Position numbers and translations under genes: made by a program
Notes under the pieces: generated by a model
Databases searched by the model: none
The model's input: the letters and a program-made list of their open reading frames with translations, nothing else
Told to the model about the DNA's origin: nothing
Shown: positions 29,126 through 37,886 of the stretch, one piece after another
Layout of the letters: every line of letters begins with the position of its first letter
Numbering within the stretch: the first letter of the stretch is position 1
Assembly (NCBI RefSeq): GCF_000152705.1
Contig: NZ_CH672413.1
Coordinates: 992,001-1,056,000, forward strand
DNA: 64,000 nt
Source: Janibacter sp. HTCC2649
GTDB taxonomy: Bacteria > Actinomycetota > Actinomycetes > Actinomycetales > Dermatophilaceae
Direction: 5' to 3'

Positions 29126-29662
29126 ATGACACTCGTGGGCCCACGACGTGACGCAGCAGCGCGCGCGGCCGCCGATGATGGCGTGTCGAGCCTGTATGCC
29201 GTGCACTGGGGTCCCATGGTCCGCCTCGCCTGGCTCTTCGTGCACGACGACCTCCTCGCCGAGGAGATCGCCCAGGACGCCTTCGTCTCGCTCCATCGCA
29301 AGTGGCACGACGTCCAGGAAGGGCGCGGGGCGGCATACCTGCGTCAATGTGTCGTCAACGGTGCGCGCTCAGCGCTGCGGCACCACAAGGTCGAGCAGCG
29401 CTACCTCGACTCGAACCGGGCCCACGCCCGACTCCACGTCGCGAGCGCCGAGGAGTCAGCGATGTCCGCGGCCGGCGCGGCCGACCTCTTCGCCCGCCTC
29501 CAGCGCCTCCCGGCACGCCAGCGAGAGGTCCTCGTGCTGCGCTACTACCTTGACCTCAGCGAGGCCCAGATCGCCGAAGCGCTGGGCATCGCGCCCGGAT
29601 CGGTCAAGGCCCACGCCCACAGGGGCCTCGCCGCCCTGCGCACCCAGATGGAGGATCGATGA
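29126..29662 (+). CDS. ECF-type RNA polymerase sigma factor (SigE-like)
   Basis: 178 residues from the ATG at 29126; GTG codons at 29105 and 29120 are also possible. Sigma region 2 is YAVHWGPMVRLAWLFVHDDL and AEEIAQDAFVSLHRKW. Region 4 is LPARQREVLVLRYYLDLSEA and APGSVKAHAHRGLAALR. It should direct polymerase to a small stress regulon. It overlaps the next gene by 4 bp, and that gene's membrane protein is the likely partner. The pair is inserted, in opposite orientation, inside an otherwise conserved minus-strand block. Confidence 0.88.
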   Translation: MTLVGPRRDAAARAAADDGVSSLYAVHWGPMVRLAWLFVHDDLLAEEIAQDAFVSLHRKWHDVQEGRGAAYLRQCVVNGARSALRHHKVEQRYLDSNRAHARLHVASAEESAMSAAGAADLFARLQRLPARQREVLVLRYYLDLSEAQIAEALGIAPGSVKAHAHRGLAALRTQMEDR

Positions 29663-30759
29663 CCACCCACGTGGATCCATCAGACACGGAGCGCGAACTT
29701 CGAGAGGCCCTGGCGACCCGAGCACGCGAGATCCGGCCTGCCGACCGGCTCGACGCAATCCTCGCGCAGGCGCACGAGCCCGAGGCCGGTGGGTTTCGTC
29801 ACCGGTGGCTCGCAGGCGTTGCCGTCGCTGCGTCGGCGGCCGTCGTCGCGGGCACGGTCTGGGCCACCCGCCCGGAGACGGAAGGCACCCTCCCGGTCGC
29901 GCCGTCGTCCCTGACCCCGACGCCGACGAGCACGTCGCCCTCGCCGACGGTGAGCCCGTCCCCCAACTCGTCGAGCAGCGCCTCCACGACGCGCCCGCCC
30001 TCGTCGTCGCCGTCATCCTCGACCGCGCCGCAGCCCCCGACCAGCCCCACCGGGGCACTCGCCATCTATCGGGTCGGCACCAACGGTGGGGCGACGAACC
30101 GCCCGGGCCTGGTCCGCGAGTTCTGGTCGCCGTCGCTGGGCCGCACGACCGAGTCGCAGAAGGCCACGGCCGCGGTCGCCGAGGCGCTCAAGCGCACTGA
30201 GCTCTGGAGTGGTGTGACGCTGCGCGACGTGACCGTCGAGAAGAGCCGCATCTCATTGCGTCTGTCGGGGCCAGGTGCGAGCGCACCCTCTGCGGGCTCG
30301 GCCCAACTGGGGGTGTCGGCCCTCGTCTGGACCGCTCAGGGAGCGGTCGGTCGCGGGGACGTGCCGGTGCGGATCACTGCCGACGGCGGCGGCCAGCTCT
30401 TGGGCCAGGTCGGGACCGGTGGGAGTTTCACGAGGTCGTCCACACCTCTGGACGACCTGTGCGACATCTGGATCGACACCCCATCGCCAGGTGCCTCGAT
30501 GCGCCCTTCTGACCCACTCGTCGTGCGCGGGCAGGCCGTCGCGTGGGAGGCGACCGTCGAGTGGGAGCTGCAGTCAGGGACGGCAACCGTGCAGGACGGG
30601 GTCGCCACGGCCTCGATCGGAGCACCCGGTCGCGGCACCTTCACTGTTGACCTGGGGCGTCTCGATGCCGGGACCTACACGTTCCGGGCCTTCACGACGT
30701 CGGCGGAGGACGGAGCCAGGGTCATCGCCGACCGGCAGGTGACCTTCACGGTGACGTAG
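29659..30759 (+). CDS. Membrane protein with GerMN-like and Gmad2 domains, partner of the sigma factor
   Basis: 366 residues. A short cytoplasmic part (1-48) precedes a single membrane span (about 50-68, LAGVAVAASAAVVAGTVWA). A Ser/Thr/Pro-rich linker follows (about 75-133), then a GerMN-like domain (about 135-245; AIYRVGTNGGATNRPGLVRE) and a C-terminal Gmad2 Ig-like domain (about 265-366; LVVRGQAVAWEATVEWEL). Such proteins sit outside the membrane, and the cytoplasmic part may bind the sigma factor; an anti-sigma role is inference. It ends directly against the convergent rsmE stop, with no base between. Confidence 0.78.
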   Translation: MTTHVDPSDTERELREALATRAREIRPADRLDAILAQAHEPEAGGFRHRWLAGVAVAASAAVVAGTVWATRPETEGTLPVAPSSLTPTPTSTSPSPTVSPSPNSSSSASTTRPPSSSPSSSTAPQPPTSPTGALAIYRVGTNGGATNRPGLVREFWSPSLGRTTESQKATAAVAEALKRTELWSGVTLRDVTVEKSRISLRLSGPGASAPSAGSAQLGVSALVWTAQGAVGRGDVPVRITADGGGQLLGQVGTGGSFTRSSTPLDDLCDIWIDTPSPGASMRPSDPLVVRGQAVAWEATVEWELQSGTATVQDGVATASIGAPGRGTFTVDLGRLDAGTYTFRAFTTSAEDGARVIADRQVTFTVT

Positions 30760-31503
30760 TCAGCGCCACCGGGACGCGGCACTGAGGACGGCGAGTGCTG
30801 CGGGTCCGGCGCTCGACGAGCGGAGCACCGTGTCGCCCAGTCGGACGATCGAGGCACCCGCTGCCTTCAGGGTGTCGAGCTCGTCGGGGGCGATGCCACC
30901 CTCCGGTCCGACGATGACGAGGACGTCACCGTCGCTCGGCAGGGTGATCGCGGCGAGCGGTGCGTCGGCGTCCTCGTGCAGGACGTATGCCGTGGCGCCG
31001 GTCGCGATGCGATCCGCCAGTGCCGCTGTGGTCGCTGCAGGCGCAAGGAGCGGACGTCGTGGACGACGCGACTGCTTGGTCGCGGCCACGAGCACGGCGT
31101 CCCACTTGGCCCAGGCCTTGGCACCACGGTCACCTCGCCACTGGACGATGCTCCGACTGGCCTGCCACGGGACGACCTCGTCGACACCGAGCTCGGTCGC
31201 GGCCTCGATGGCCTGGTCGTCGCGGTCGCCCTTGGCGAGAGCCTGGACGAGGACGAACCGCGGACTGGGTTCGGGCACGACCTCGACCGACTCGGTGCGC
31301 AGGGTGAGCCGGTCCCGGTCGACCGACGCGACCTCACCCGTGACGACCCGACCGACGCCATCGGACAGCCGGAGGCGCTCGCCGATCCTGGTGCGCTTCA
31401 CCGTGGCCGCGTGACGACCCTCGGTTCCGTCGAGGACGACGATGTCACCCGCCCGAGTCGCGTCGAGCGCCCCGGGAGCCACGAGATAGAGAGCCAGCGT
31501 CAT
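30760..31503 (-). CDS. rsmE: 16S rRNA (uracil1498-N3)-methyltransferase RsmE
   Basis: 247 residues from the ATG at 31503, which follows GGGGGAC. It methylates U1498 of 16S rRNA. The SPOUT-fold knot is seen in LVIVGPEGGIAPDELDTL and VRLGDTVLRSSSAGPAALAVL; the PUA-like N-terminus covers about 1-70. It normally follows dnaJ, as here, but a family A hairpin element lies between them and may cut readthrough. Confidence 0.94.
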   Translation of the reverse strand: MTLALYLVAPGALDATRAGDIVVLDGTEGRHAATVKRTRIGERLRLSDGVGRVVTGEVASVDRDRLTLRTESVEVVPEPSPRFVLVQALAKGDRDDQAIEAATELGVDEVVPWQASRSIVQWRGDRGAKAWAKWDAVLVAATKQSRRPRRPLLAPAATTAALADRIATGATAYVLHEDADAPLAAITLPSDGDVLVIVGPEGGIAPDELDTLKAAGASIVRLGDTVLRSSSAGPAALAVLSAASRWR

Positions 31504-31538
31504 CGCGTCCCCCGACCTGCACGCCGACTCTCCGGATT

Positions 31539-31603
31539 CGACTTCGTGCCCCGCACGGACACACCGAGCGCAGCGAGGGGTGTCCGTGCGGGGCACGAAG
31601 TCG
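31539..31603. repeat. Dispersed hairpin element, family A, copy 2
   Basis: Arms 31539-31562 and 31580-31603 are perfect 24-bp inverted repeats around the loop ACCGAGCGCAGCGAGGG. Arms and loop match the element at 14353-14414 almost base for base. It lies between the dnaJ stop and the rsmE start, so it probably ends the hrcA-dnaJ transcript. Confidence 0.82.
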
Positions 31604-31620
31604 GTGGGTGGGGCATGGGA

Positions 31621-32751
31621 TCAGCGAGCCTTGAACGCGTCGCGGAGCTTGCCGAAGAGGGAGCCTTCGGAGGGGTTGGTGATGCGGCCGGTGGGCTTCT
31701 CCTCCTCACGCAGCCTGGCGAGCTGGCGGAGCAGATCCTCCTGCTCGTGACTGAGCTTGGTCGGGGTCTGCACCATCGCGTGGATGATGATGTCGCCGCG
31801 GCCGGAACCGCGAAGGTGAGTCACGCCGAGGCCGCGCAGGCGGATCTGCTCACCGGACTGGATGCCGGTGCGCACGTCGAGGTCACTCACGCCGTCAAAG
31901 GTCTCGAACGGCACGCTGGCCCCGAGCGCAGCAGCCGTCATCGGGAGCTCGAGCGTGGCGTGGAGGTCATCGCCCTGGCGCTGGAAGCGCTTGTCGCGAC
32001 GCACCGCCACCTCGACATAGAGGTCACCGGGCGGACCGTCGCCGGGGCCGACCTCGCCCTCGCCTGCCAACTGGATGCGGGTGCCCGTGTCGACACCAGC
32101 AGGGACGCGGATCGTCATGGTGCGGCGAGTGCGGACCCGACCGTCGCCGGAGCACTCGTAGCAAGGTGCCTCGATGACCTGACCAGTGGCCTGGCAGTTC
32201 ACGCACGGACGCGAGGTCATGACCTGACCGAGGAAGCTGCGCTGCACCTGCTGGATCGAGCCGGAGCCCTTGCAGACGTCACAGGTACGGGTGCCGGTGC
32301 CGGGCTGGGTGCCGGCGCCGTGGCAGGTCGAGCAACCGACGGCGGTGTCGATGACGAGTTCCTTCTCGGCACCGAAGACGGCGTCGACGAGGTCGAGGTC
32401 GAGGCGCACCAGGGCGTCCTGGCCACGCGACTGCCGCGAGCGCGGCCCGCGGCCCTGCGCCTGGCCGGCGCCCTGGCCGAAGAAGGCGTCCATGATGTCG
32501 CTGAACGCGAAGCCCTGGCCGAAGCCGGCCGCGCCGCCGGCATACGGGTCGGAGCCCATGTCGTAGCTGCGACGCTTCTCGGCGTCGGACAGCACGTCGT
32601 AGGCCTGCGAGACCTTCTTGAACTGCTCTTCTGCCTCCGGCCCCGAGTTCACGTCGGGGTGGAGCTTGCGGGCCGCGCGACGGTAGGCCTTCTTGATGTC
32701 GTCGGCGGTTGCGTCGCGGGCCACGCCGAGGTCGGCGTAGTAGTCGTTCAC
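31621..32751 (-). CDS. dnaJ: Molecular chaperone DnaJ (second, HrcA-linked type)
   Basis: 376 residues from a GTG at 32751, preceded by GAAGGAC. It stimulates DnaK ATPase. The J domain has the HPD motif ([14 protein letters not shown]), followed by a short Gly-rich region. The zinc domain has four repeats [24 protein letters not shown] and CYECSGDG. Linkage to hrcA identifies it as the DnaJ2 copy found in many actinobacteria beside the dnaK-linked DnaJ1. Confidence 0.95.
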   Translation of the reverse strand: MNDYYADLGVARDATADDIKKAYRRAARKLHPDVNSGPEAEEQFKKVSQAYDVLSDAEKRRSYDMGSDPYAGGAAGFGQGFAFSDIMDAFFGQGAGQAQGRGPRSRQSRGQDALVRLDLDLVDAVFGAEKELVIDTAVGCSTCHGAGTQPGTGTRTCDVCKGSGSIQQVQRSFLGQVMTSRPCVNCQATGQVIEAPCYECSGDGRVRTRRTMTIRVPAGVDTGTRIQLAGEGEVGPGDGPPGDLYVEVAVRRDKRFQRQGDDLHATLELPMTAAALGASVPFETFDGVSDLDVRTGIQSGEQIRLRGLGVTHLRGSGRGDIIIHAMVQTPTKLSHEQEDLLRQLARLREEEKPTGRITNPSEGSLFGKLRDAFKAR

Positions 32752-32842
32752 TGTGGTGGACGTCCTTCGCTGGGTGCTGATCGGGTGAAGTGGAAAGCCT
32801 GTGGGGCCAAGCCTTCAGGTGCAAAGGCGTGAAGTGCGCGGG

Positions 32843-33874
32843 TCATTCCGCAAGGATCCGGCTGACGTACGTGGCCACGGCTCGCACCGCTGCCATCGTC
32901 GTCGGATAGTCCATGCGGGTCGGGCCGACGACACCGAGTCCGGCCACGAGGTCGGATCCTGCGCCGTAGCCCGAGGTGACGAGCGACGTGGACTGCAGCC
33001 CGGCATACGGGTTCTCGGCACCGATGCGCACGGCGACGGCATCGCCCTGCTCGGTCACCGTGCCGAGGAGCTTGAGGAGGACAACGTGCTCCTCGAGGGC
33101 TTCGAGGACCGGCCCGATCGAGGTGGGGAAGTCCTCACCGGCGCGCACGAGATGCGATGCGCCGGCCATGACGACGCGCTCCTCCCGCTGCTCGACGAGA
33201 ACCTCGGTCAGTTCGGCTGCGATGGCCGCGAGGAGCCCGCGGGCACCAGGGTCAACCTGCATCGGCAGTTCACCCAGCCCGCCAGCGGCATCGGCAAGGG
33301 TCTTGCCGACCGTGGCACCGTTGACGTCGGAACGCAGCGTCGCGAGCATCCGCTCGGCTGCGGGTTCGGCGAGCTCCAGGCCCGTCTCAAGGACACGCTG
33401 CTCGACCCGGCCGGTCGTGGTGATGAGGACCACGAGGAGGCGCGAACCGCCGATGGGGACGAGCTCGATGTGTCGCACGGAGGAGCGCGTGAGTGAGGGG
33501 TACTGGACGACCGCGACCTGACGGGTCAGCGAGGCCAGGAGCCGCACCGTGCGGTCGACGACGTCGTCAAGGTCGATCGCGCCGTCGAGCAGGGTGCTGA
33601 TCGCGCGCTTCTCGGCTCCGCTCAGGGGCTTGACCCCGCTGATCCGGTCGACGAAGAAGCGGTAGCCCGCATCGGTCGGGATGCGACCGGCGCTCGTGTG
33701 CGGCGCGGCAATGAGGCCATCCTCCTCGAGGGCGGCCATGTCGTTGCGCACCGTCGCGGCCGAGACCCCCAGGCGGTGGCGTTCGAGCAGCGCCTTGGAA
33801 CCCACGGGCTCGGACGTCTCGACGTAGTCCTGCACGATGGCGCGCAGCACTGCGAGCCGACGTTCGTCACTCAT
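32843..33874 (-). CDS. hrcA: Heat-inducible transcription repressor HrcA
   Basis: 343 residues. It represses heat-shock genes by binding CIRCE elements. The winged helix at the N-terminus shows [20 protein letters not shown] and [20 protein letters not shown], followed by [19 protein letters not shown]. The ATG at 33874 has a perfect GGGAGG 7 bp upstream, which decides it over the GTG at 33883. A CIRCE element lies 23 bp upstream, so the gene is autoregulated. dnaJ follows after 91 bp. Confidence 0.96.
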   Translation of the reverse strand: MSDERRLAVLRAIVQDYVETSEPVGSKALLERHRLGVSAATVRNDMAALEEDGLIAAPHTSAGRIPTDAGYRFFVDRISGVKPLSGAEKRAISTLLDGAIDLDDVVDRTVRLLASLTRQVAVVQYPSLTRSSVRHIELVPIGGSRLLVVLITTTGRVEQRVLETGLELAEPAAERMLATLRSDVNGATVGKTLADAAGGLGELPMQVDPGARGLLAAIAAELTEVLVEQREERVVMAGASHLVRAGEDFPTSIGPVLEALEEHVVLLKLLGTVTEQGDAVAVRIGAENPYAGLQSTSLVTSGYGAGSDLVAGLGVVGPTRMDYPTTMAAVRAVATYVSRILAE

Positions 33875-33896
33875 CCCCGACACCTCCCGTCCTCAC

Positions 33897-33921
33897 TGGC
33901 ACTCATGCTTGGTGAGTGCCA
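33897..33921. promoter_or_regulatory. CIRCE element
   Basis: TGGCACTC-N9-GAGTGCCA, a perfect 8-bp inverted repeat with the diagnostic 9-bp spacer; the consensus is TTAGCACTC-N9-GAGTGCTAA. It lies between hrcA and the divergent DUF3097 gene and ends 11 bp before the latter's -10 box, so HrcA may control both directions. Confidence 0.92.
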
Positions 33922-33931
33922 ATTCTACGTC

Positions 33932-33937
33932 TACCCT
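33932..33937 (+). promoter_or_regulatory. -10 box of a leaderless promoter (DUF3097 gene)
   Basis: TACCCT ends 7 nt before the GTG at 33945 and starts 11 bp after CIRCE. Confidence 0.45.
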
Positions 33938-33944
33938 CGCGCAG

Positions 33945-34817
33945 GTGACTGATCGCTACGGACCGGACGTGCTCTCCGGCGACTGGAAGGCCCCTCGCGG
34001 TGGCCGCTCCACGCCCCTCGCTGCCGAGATCGGTGTCGTCGTGGAGGACGTCGAGACGGGCTGGGTCGGTGCCGTGGTCCGCGTCGAGAAGGCGGGCGGC
34101 ATCCACGTCGTCCACCTCGAGGACCGGCGCGGCAAGACCAAGGCCTTCCCGCTCGGACCCGGCTTCCACGTCGACGGCAGCCCCGTGACGCTCACCAAGC
34201 CCGCTGCGGCTGCGGACGCCAGGCTGGCGGCCGCACGCCAGACGGCGTCACGCACGGCGAGCGGGTCGCGGACTGTCGCCAACGCACCGGCCAAGGTTGC
34301 GAGCGCCTCACGGATCTTCGTCGAGGGCACGCACGACGCCGAACTCGTCGAGAAGGTCTGGGGCCATGACCTCCGCGTCGAGGGTGTCGTCGTCGAGCCC
34401 CTCGGCGGCGTCGACGACCTCGAGGCCGCGATCCGTGACTTCCGCCCCGGCCCCGGCAAGCGCATGGGCGTCCTCGTCGACCACCTCGTGGCCGGCACCA
34501 AGGAGACGCGCGTCGTCGACGCCGCATCCCGCCTCAAGCCCTACGCGCCGCACGTCCTCATCGTCGGCCACCCCTATGTCGACGTGTGGCAGTCCGTGCG
34601 ACCCGAGCGCCTCGGCATGGAGCAGTGGCCGGTCATCCCGCGGGGCACCTCGTGGAAGCACGGCATCTGCGCCCACCTCGGCTGGCCGCATGACGACCAG
34701 GCCGACATCGCGCGCGCCTGGAAGCAGATCCTCGGCACCGTGCGGTCCTACGCCGACCTCGAGCCCTCACTTCTGGGTCGCGTCGAGGAGCTCATCGACT
34801 TCGTCACGGTGCACTGA
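33945..34817 (+). CDS. DUF3097-family protein
   Basis: 290 residues from a GTG at 33945. It has an N-terminal beta-rich part (about 1-70), a variable Ala-rich linker, and a conserved C-terminal core: RIFVEGTHDAELVEKVWGHD, MGVLVDHLVAGTKETRV and VLIVGHPYVDVWQ. The E in VEG-x-x-D and the acidic VDH segment recall a TOPRIM fold, which would imply nucleic-acid chemistry; this is a by-eye inference. The family is almost confined to actinobacteria and its function is not established. Sharing the CIRCE intergenic region suggests a heat-shock link. Confidence 0.8.
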   Translation: MTDRYGPDVLSGDWKAPRGGRSTPLAAEIGVVVEDVETGWVGAVVRVEKAGGIHVVHLEDRRGKTKAFPLGPGFHVDGSPVTLTKPAAAADARLAAARQTASRTASGSRTVANAPAKVASASRIFVEGTHDAELVEKVWGHDLRVEGVVVEPLGGVDDLEAAIRDFRPGPGKRMGVLVDHLVAGTKETRVVDAASRLKPYAPHVLIVGHPYVDVWQSVRPERLGMEQWPVIPRGTSWKHGICAHLGWPHDDQADIARAWKQILGTVRSYADLEPSLLGRVEELIDFVTVH

Positions 34818-34826
34818 GACTTGGCA

Positions 34827-34846
34827 GTGCCCTTCGGGCCTTTCGG
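34827..34846 (+). terminator. Weak hairpin after the DUF3097 gene
   Basis: GCCC-TTC-GGGC followed by CCTTT, 9 bases after the stop codon. The stem is short and confidence is low. The rest of the gap to 34980 shows one GTATGCCG copy and no other clear signal. Confidence 0.3.
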
Positions 34847-34980
34847 CGTATGCCGGGTGCTCACCTCCCGCGGCAGGGTCACCCCTGACCTCACCCTGAT
34901 CTGACCCCGAAGTGGGGATCATTCGGCCTCTGGATGGGTTTGACTGGGTGACAGCACCCCGTCCCCTGAAGGAGGACACC

Positions 34981-35547
34981 ATGACCACCACCCCGCACCC
35001 CGAGGTTCCGCAGGGGCCAGAATCCCAGCAGCCCCGGGTCGAGCAGCCGCAGCCGTCCTACGGTGAGCAGCCGCCGCCCCCTCCCCCGCAGCAGCCCTAC
35101 GAGCCGACGTTCCAGCAGCCGCAGCAGTCTGCCTACCAGCAGCCTGCTTCCGGTCAGGCCTACCCGGGTCAGCCCGTCACCTATGCCCAGCAGCAGGTCC
35201 TGGACCCGGCCCAGCAGCGCCAGTGGGGGATGTTCGTGCACCTCATCCCGCTCATCGCCATGGTTCTGAGTGCTGGACTCCTCGGCTTCGTCGGGTCGCT
35301 CGTCATCTACGTGATGTACAAGGAGCGCGGCGACTTCGTGCGGCAGCACGCCGCCAACTCGCTCAACATCCAGATCATCACCGGGATCGTCCTGCTCGTC
35401 TCGTTCCCGTTGATGCTCATCCTCGTAGGCTTCGGGACGTACTTCCTCGCCCTCGCGTTCGCTTTCGTGCTCCACATCATCGGAGCCCTTCGCGCGAACG
35501 AGGGGAAGCAGTGGACGCCCCCGTTCACCCCGCAGTTCGTCAAGTGA
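34981..35547 (+). CDS. DUF4870-domain small membrane protein
   Basis: 188 residues; AAGGAGG 6 bp upstream fixes the ATG at 34981. The N-terminal 80 residues are a Pro/Gln-rich disordered tail. The DUF4870 core has three to four hydrophobic spans: WGMFVHLIPLIAMVLSAGLLGF, then the amphipathic YVMYKERGDFVRQHAANSLN, then two spans. Members are small integral membrane proteins of unknown role. The conserved loop FVRQHAANSLNIQ is intact. A clear terminator follows. Confidence 0.85.
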   Translation: MTTTPHPEVPQGPESQQPRVEQPQPSYGEQPPPPPPQQPYEPTFQQPQQSAYQQPASGQAYPGQPVTYAQQQVLDPAQQRQWGMFVHLIPLIAMVLSAGLLGFVGSLVIYVMYKERGDFVRQHAANSLNIQIITGIVLLVSFPLMLILVGFGTYFLALAFAFVLHIIGALRANEGKQWTPPFTPQFVK

Positions 35548-35577
35548 TCTCCTAGGGCGCCCGCCTGCAGACGCTCG

Positions 35578-35612
35578 TCAGCCCCACCTGGAACGTCTCC
35601 GGGTGGGGCTGA
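35578..35612. terminator. Bidirectional hairpin terminator
   Basis: 14-bp arms 35578-35591 and 35599-35612 with one G-T-type mismatch and a 7-base loop, between the convergent DUF4870 and SDR genes. Confidence 0.7.
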
Positions 35613-35634
35613 TGTCATTGTGGGACAGGGGTTT

Positions 35635-36402
35635 TCAGACGCCGCCCTTGAGGAGTAGTCCCCCGTCGACGACGACCAGCTGGCCAGTCATCCAGGCAGC
35701 ATCGTCCGAGAGCAGGAACGCGACCACGGCGGCAATTTCCTCGGGCACGCCGAGACGGCCGAGTGGATAACCCGCAGCGACCTTCTCCTCACGCCCTTCG
35801 TAGAGCGCGGTCGCGAACTGGGTCTTGACGACTGCAGGAGCCACGGCGTTGACGCGCACGGTGGGCCCCAGCTCGACGGCGAGCTCCTCGGTGAGGTGGG
35901 TGAGCATCGCCTTGCTCGCGCCATAGAAGCCGATCCCCGGTGCCGGGCGCACGCCCGCGACCGACGACACGTTGACGATCGCCCCACCGCGCGTCTCGAG
36001 CCCGCCCGCGACCGCCTTCTGGATCCACGAGAGGGCGGCGATGCAGTTGACCTCGACGATCTTGCGGGCGGCGTCGAGATCGAGATCGACGAGCCGTCCG
36101 TAGGCCGGGTTGATACCCGTGTTGTTGACGAGCAGGTCGACGGGTCCGAAGGTCTCGGCCACCTTCGCGAGGACCTCGTCCTGGTGCGCTGCGTCATCCG
36201 CACGCCCAGCGACCGCCATGGCGACATCAGGTCCGCCGAGGGATGCGACGGCCTCGTCGAGTGCCTCCTGCTTGCGGGCCGTGATGCAGACACGTGCACC
36301 CTCGGCGATGAGCCGCTCAGCGATCGCGAGGCCGATCCCCCGGCTCGCTCCGGTGACGATGGCGGTGCGGCCCTCGAGCCGGCGCAGATTCATGGAAGTC
36401 AT
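35635..36402 (-). CDS. Short-chain dehydrogenase/reductase
   Basis: 255 residues from the ATG at 36402. Classical SDR marks are present: TGASRGIGLA (cofactor loop), NNTGINPA, catalytic Ser in VNVSSVAG, and YGASKAM (Y-x-x-x-K). The C-terminal LLSDDAAWMTGQLVVVDGG is typical of FabG-like 3-oxoacyl reductases. The substrate is unknown. TAGGGT 7 nt upstream of this ATG marks a leaderless promoter, so the GTG at 36411 and ATG at 36393 are less likely starts. Confidence 0.85.
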   Translation of the reverse strand: MTSMNLRRLEGRTAIVTGASRGIGLAIAERLIAEGARVCITARKQEALDEAVASLGGPDVAMAVAGRADDAAHQDEVLAKVAETFGPVDLLVNNTGINPAYGRLVDLDLDAARKIVEVNCIAALSWIQKAVAGGLETRGGAIVNVSSVAGVRPAPGIGFYGASKAMLTHLTEELAVELGPTVRVNAVAPAVVKTQFATALYEGREEKVAAGYPLGRLGVPEEIAAVVAFLLSDDAAWMTGQLVVVDGGLLLKGGV

Positions 36403-36409
36403 GAGCGCC

Positions 36410-36415
36410 ACCCTA
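36410..36415 (-). promoter_or_regulatory. -10 box of a leaderless promoter (SDR)
   Basis: On the minus strand TAGGGT ends 7 nt before the ATG at 36402. Confidence 0.55.
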
Positions 36416-36432
36416 GGACGCGCCCAAGGGCG

Positions 36433-37707
36433 TCAGGGAAGAACAGTCCCGTCGCCAGTGAGGGCCGATCCCCCATGTCCTCCGGAGTCGACGCCAAGCA
36501 GTCGGCGAACCACCGTGTCGGCGAGCAGCCGGCCGCGAAGCGTGAGCACGACGCGGCGGTCGCGGACGGCGGCGGTTCCGTCCACGAGACCGTCAGCGAC
36601 CAACCCCGCCACGGCGCGCCGTCCGATGTCGTCGAGGTCATCCACCACCAAGCCGTCGCGGACCCTGACCTGAAGCAGCACCTGCTCGTCGCGGACCTGC
36701 TCGGCTGTCAACGTCTCGCGCCCGGCACCCGGCGAGAGACCGTCGGTCAGCCGACCGGCATACGCCCTGGGGTGCTTGACGTTCCACCAACGCACGCCGC
36801 CCACGTGACTGTGGGCACCGGGACCGACGCCCCACCAGTCGCCACCGGTCCAGTAGCCGTCGTTGTGCCGGCATCGCCCCGCCGGGGTGCGCGTCCAGTT
36901 GCTCACTTCGTACCAGCCGAAACCGGCGGCGGACAGGACCTCGTCGGCGATCTCGTACTTCGTCGCCTCGTCGTCATCGTCCGGCCTCGCGACCTCGCCG
37001 CGACGGACCTGAGCAGCGAGCTTCGTCCCCTCCTCGACGACGAGCGCATAGGCCGAAACATGTTCTGACTCAAGGGAAATCGCTTGGTCGAGGCTGCGTC
37101 GCCAGTCGTCGACGGACTCCCCCGGCGTGCCATAGATGAGATCGACACTCGTCACCATCCCTGCGTCCTGGGCAGCGCGTACGGCCTTCTCCACCCCCGC
37201 AGGATCGTGGGTCCGGTCCAGAGTTGCGAGGACGTGTGGGACGGCCGACTGCATGCCGAGCGAGATGCGGGTGAACCCGCCGTCGGCCAGCTCGCGCAGC
37301 GAGTCCGGAGTGACGGAGTCCGGGTTGGCCTCGGTCGTCACCTCGACGTCGTCGGCCAGTCCAAACCGGTCGCGTATGCCGTCCACAGCCTTCACGAGAT
37401 CGGCTGCGGCAAGCATCGTGGGCGTCCCACCGCCGACGAAGATCGTGTCGACGCGGGGGGCCGAATCCCCGAGCACCGCCTGGGCGAGGTCGAGCTCGGC
37501 CAGGGTGGTGTCGATGAACGTCGAGGTACTCGCGCCCGGCCCCAGCTCGGTGAGGGTGTAGGTGTTGAAGTCGCAGTAGCCGCAGCGCACCCGACAGAAC
37601 GGCACGTGCAGGTAGATCCCGAAGGGGCGCTTGCCGAGGGTCTGCAGGGCCGTGGCCGGGAGCTCCCCCGAGTCCGGTGCAGGGTCTCCATCAGGCAGGC
37701 GGGGCAT
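36433..37707 (-). CDS. hemW: Radical SAM heme chaperone HemW
   Basis: 424 residues. The radical-SAM cluster motif CRVRCGYCDFNTYT lies at about residues 38-51, followed by VDTIFVGGGTPTML and EANPDSV. The CxxxCxxC with an extra Cys-Asp-Phe is the HemW/HemN-like pattern. HemW inserts heme into respiratory enzymes; older annotation calls it oxygen-independent coproporphyrinogen oxidase. Its neighbourhood near lepA and hrcA is conserved in actinobacteria. Confidence 0.92.
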   Translation of the reverse strand: MPRLPDGDPAPDSGELPATALQTLGKRPFGIYLHVPFCRVRCGYCDFNTYTLTELGPGASTSTFIDTTLAELDLAQAVLGDSAPRVDTIFVGGGTPTMLAAADLVKAVDGIRDRFGLADDVEVTTEANPDSVTPDSLRELADGGFTRISLGMQSAVPHVLATLDRTHDPAGVEKAVRAAQDAGMVTSVDLIYGTPGESVDDWRRSLDQAISLESEHVSAYALVVEEGTKLAAQVRRGEVARPDDDDEATKYEIADEVLSAAGFGWYEVSNWTRTPAGRCRHNDGYWTGGDWWGVGPGAHSHVGGVRWWNVKHPRAYAGRLTDGLSPGAGRETLTAEQVRDEQVLLQVRVRDGLVVDDLDDIGRRAVAGLVADGLVDGTAAVRDRRVVLTLRGRLLADTVVRRLLGVDSGGHGGSALTGDGTVLP

Positions 37708-37785
37708 GGCGACGATTCTCCCACCCCGATCGGAACCGGCTCCCGCCGGTCACGGGACCGCCCGATCAAACGTCGACGGATGCCA

Positions 37786-37815
37786 TGACGGCGTGTCCAG
37801 CGTGACACGCCGTCA
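37786..37815. repeat. Inverted repeat upstream of hemW
   Basis: TGACGGCGTGTC and GACACGCCGTCA, perfect 12-bp arms with a 6-base loop, 78 bp upstream of the hemW start. It could be an operator or a terminator for an unseen transcript. Confidence 0.55.
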
Positions 37816-37851
37816 CGTCCGAAAAAGTTGGCGAAAGTTCGCGGTGAGGGG

Positions 37852-37880
37852 TTGTGTCCTCTCCGGTCGCGGACTAGAAC
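37852..37880 (+). promoter_or_regulatory. Putative sigma70-type promoter of a small RNA
   Basis: TTGTGT (-35), 17-bp spacer, TAGAAC (-10). It precedes the hairpin-rich segment 37887-37973, which has no open reading frame of note. Confidence 0.45.
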
Positions 37881-37886
37881 TGTCCT

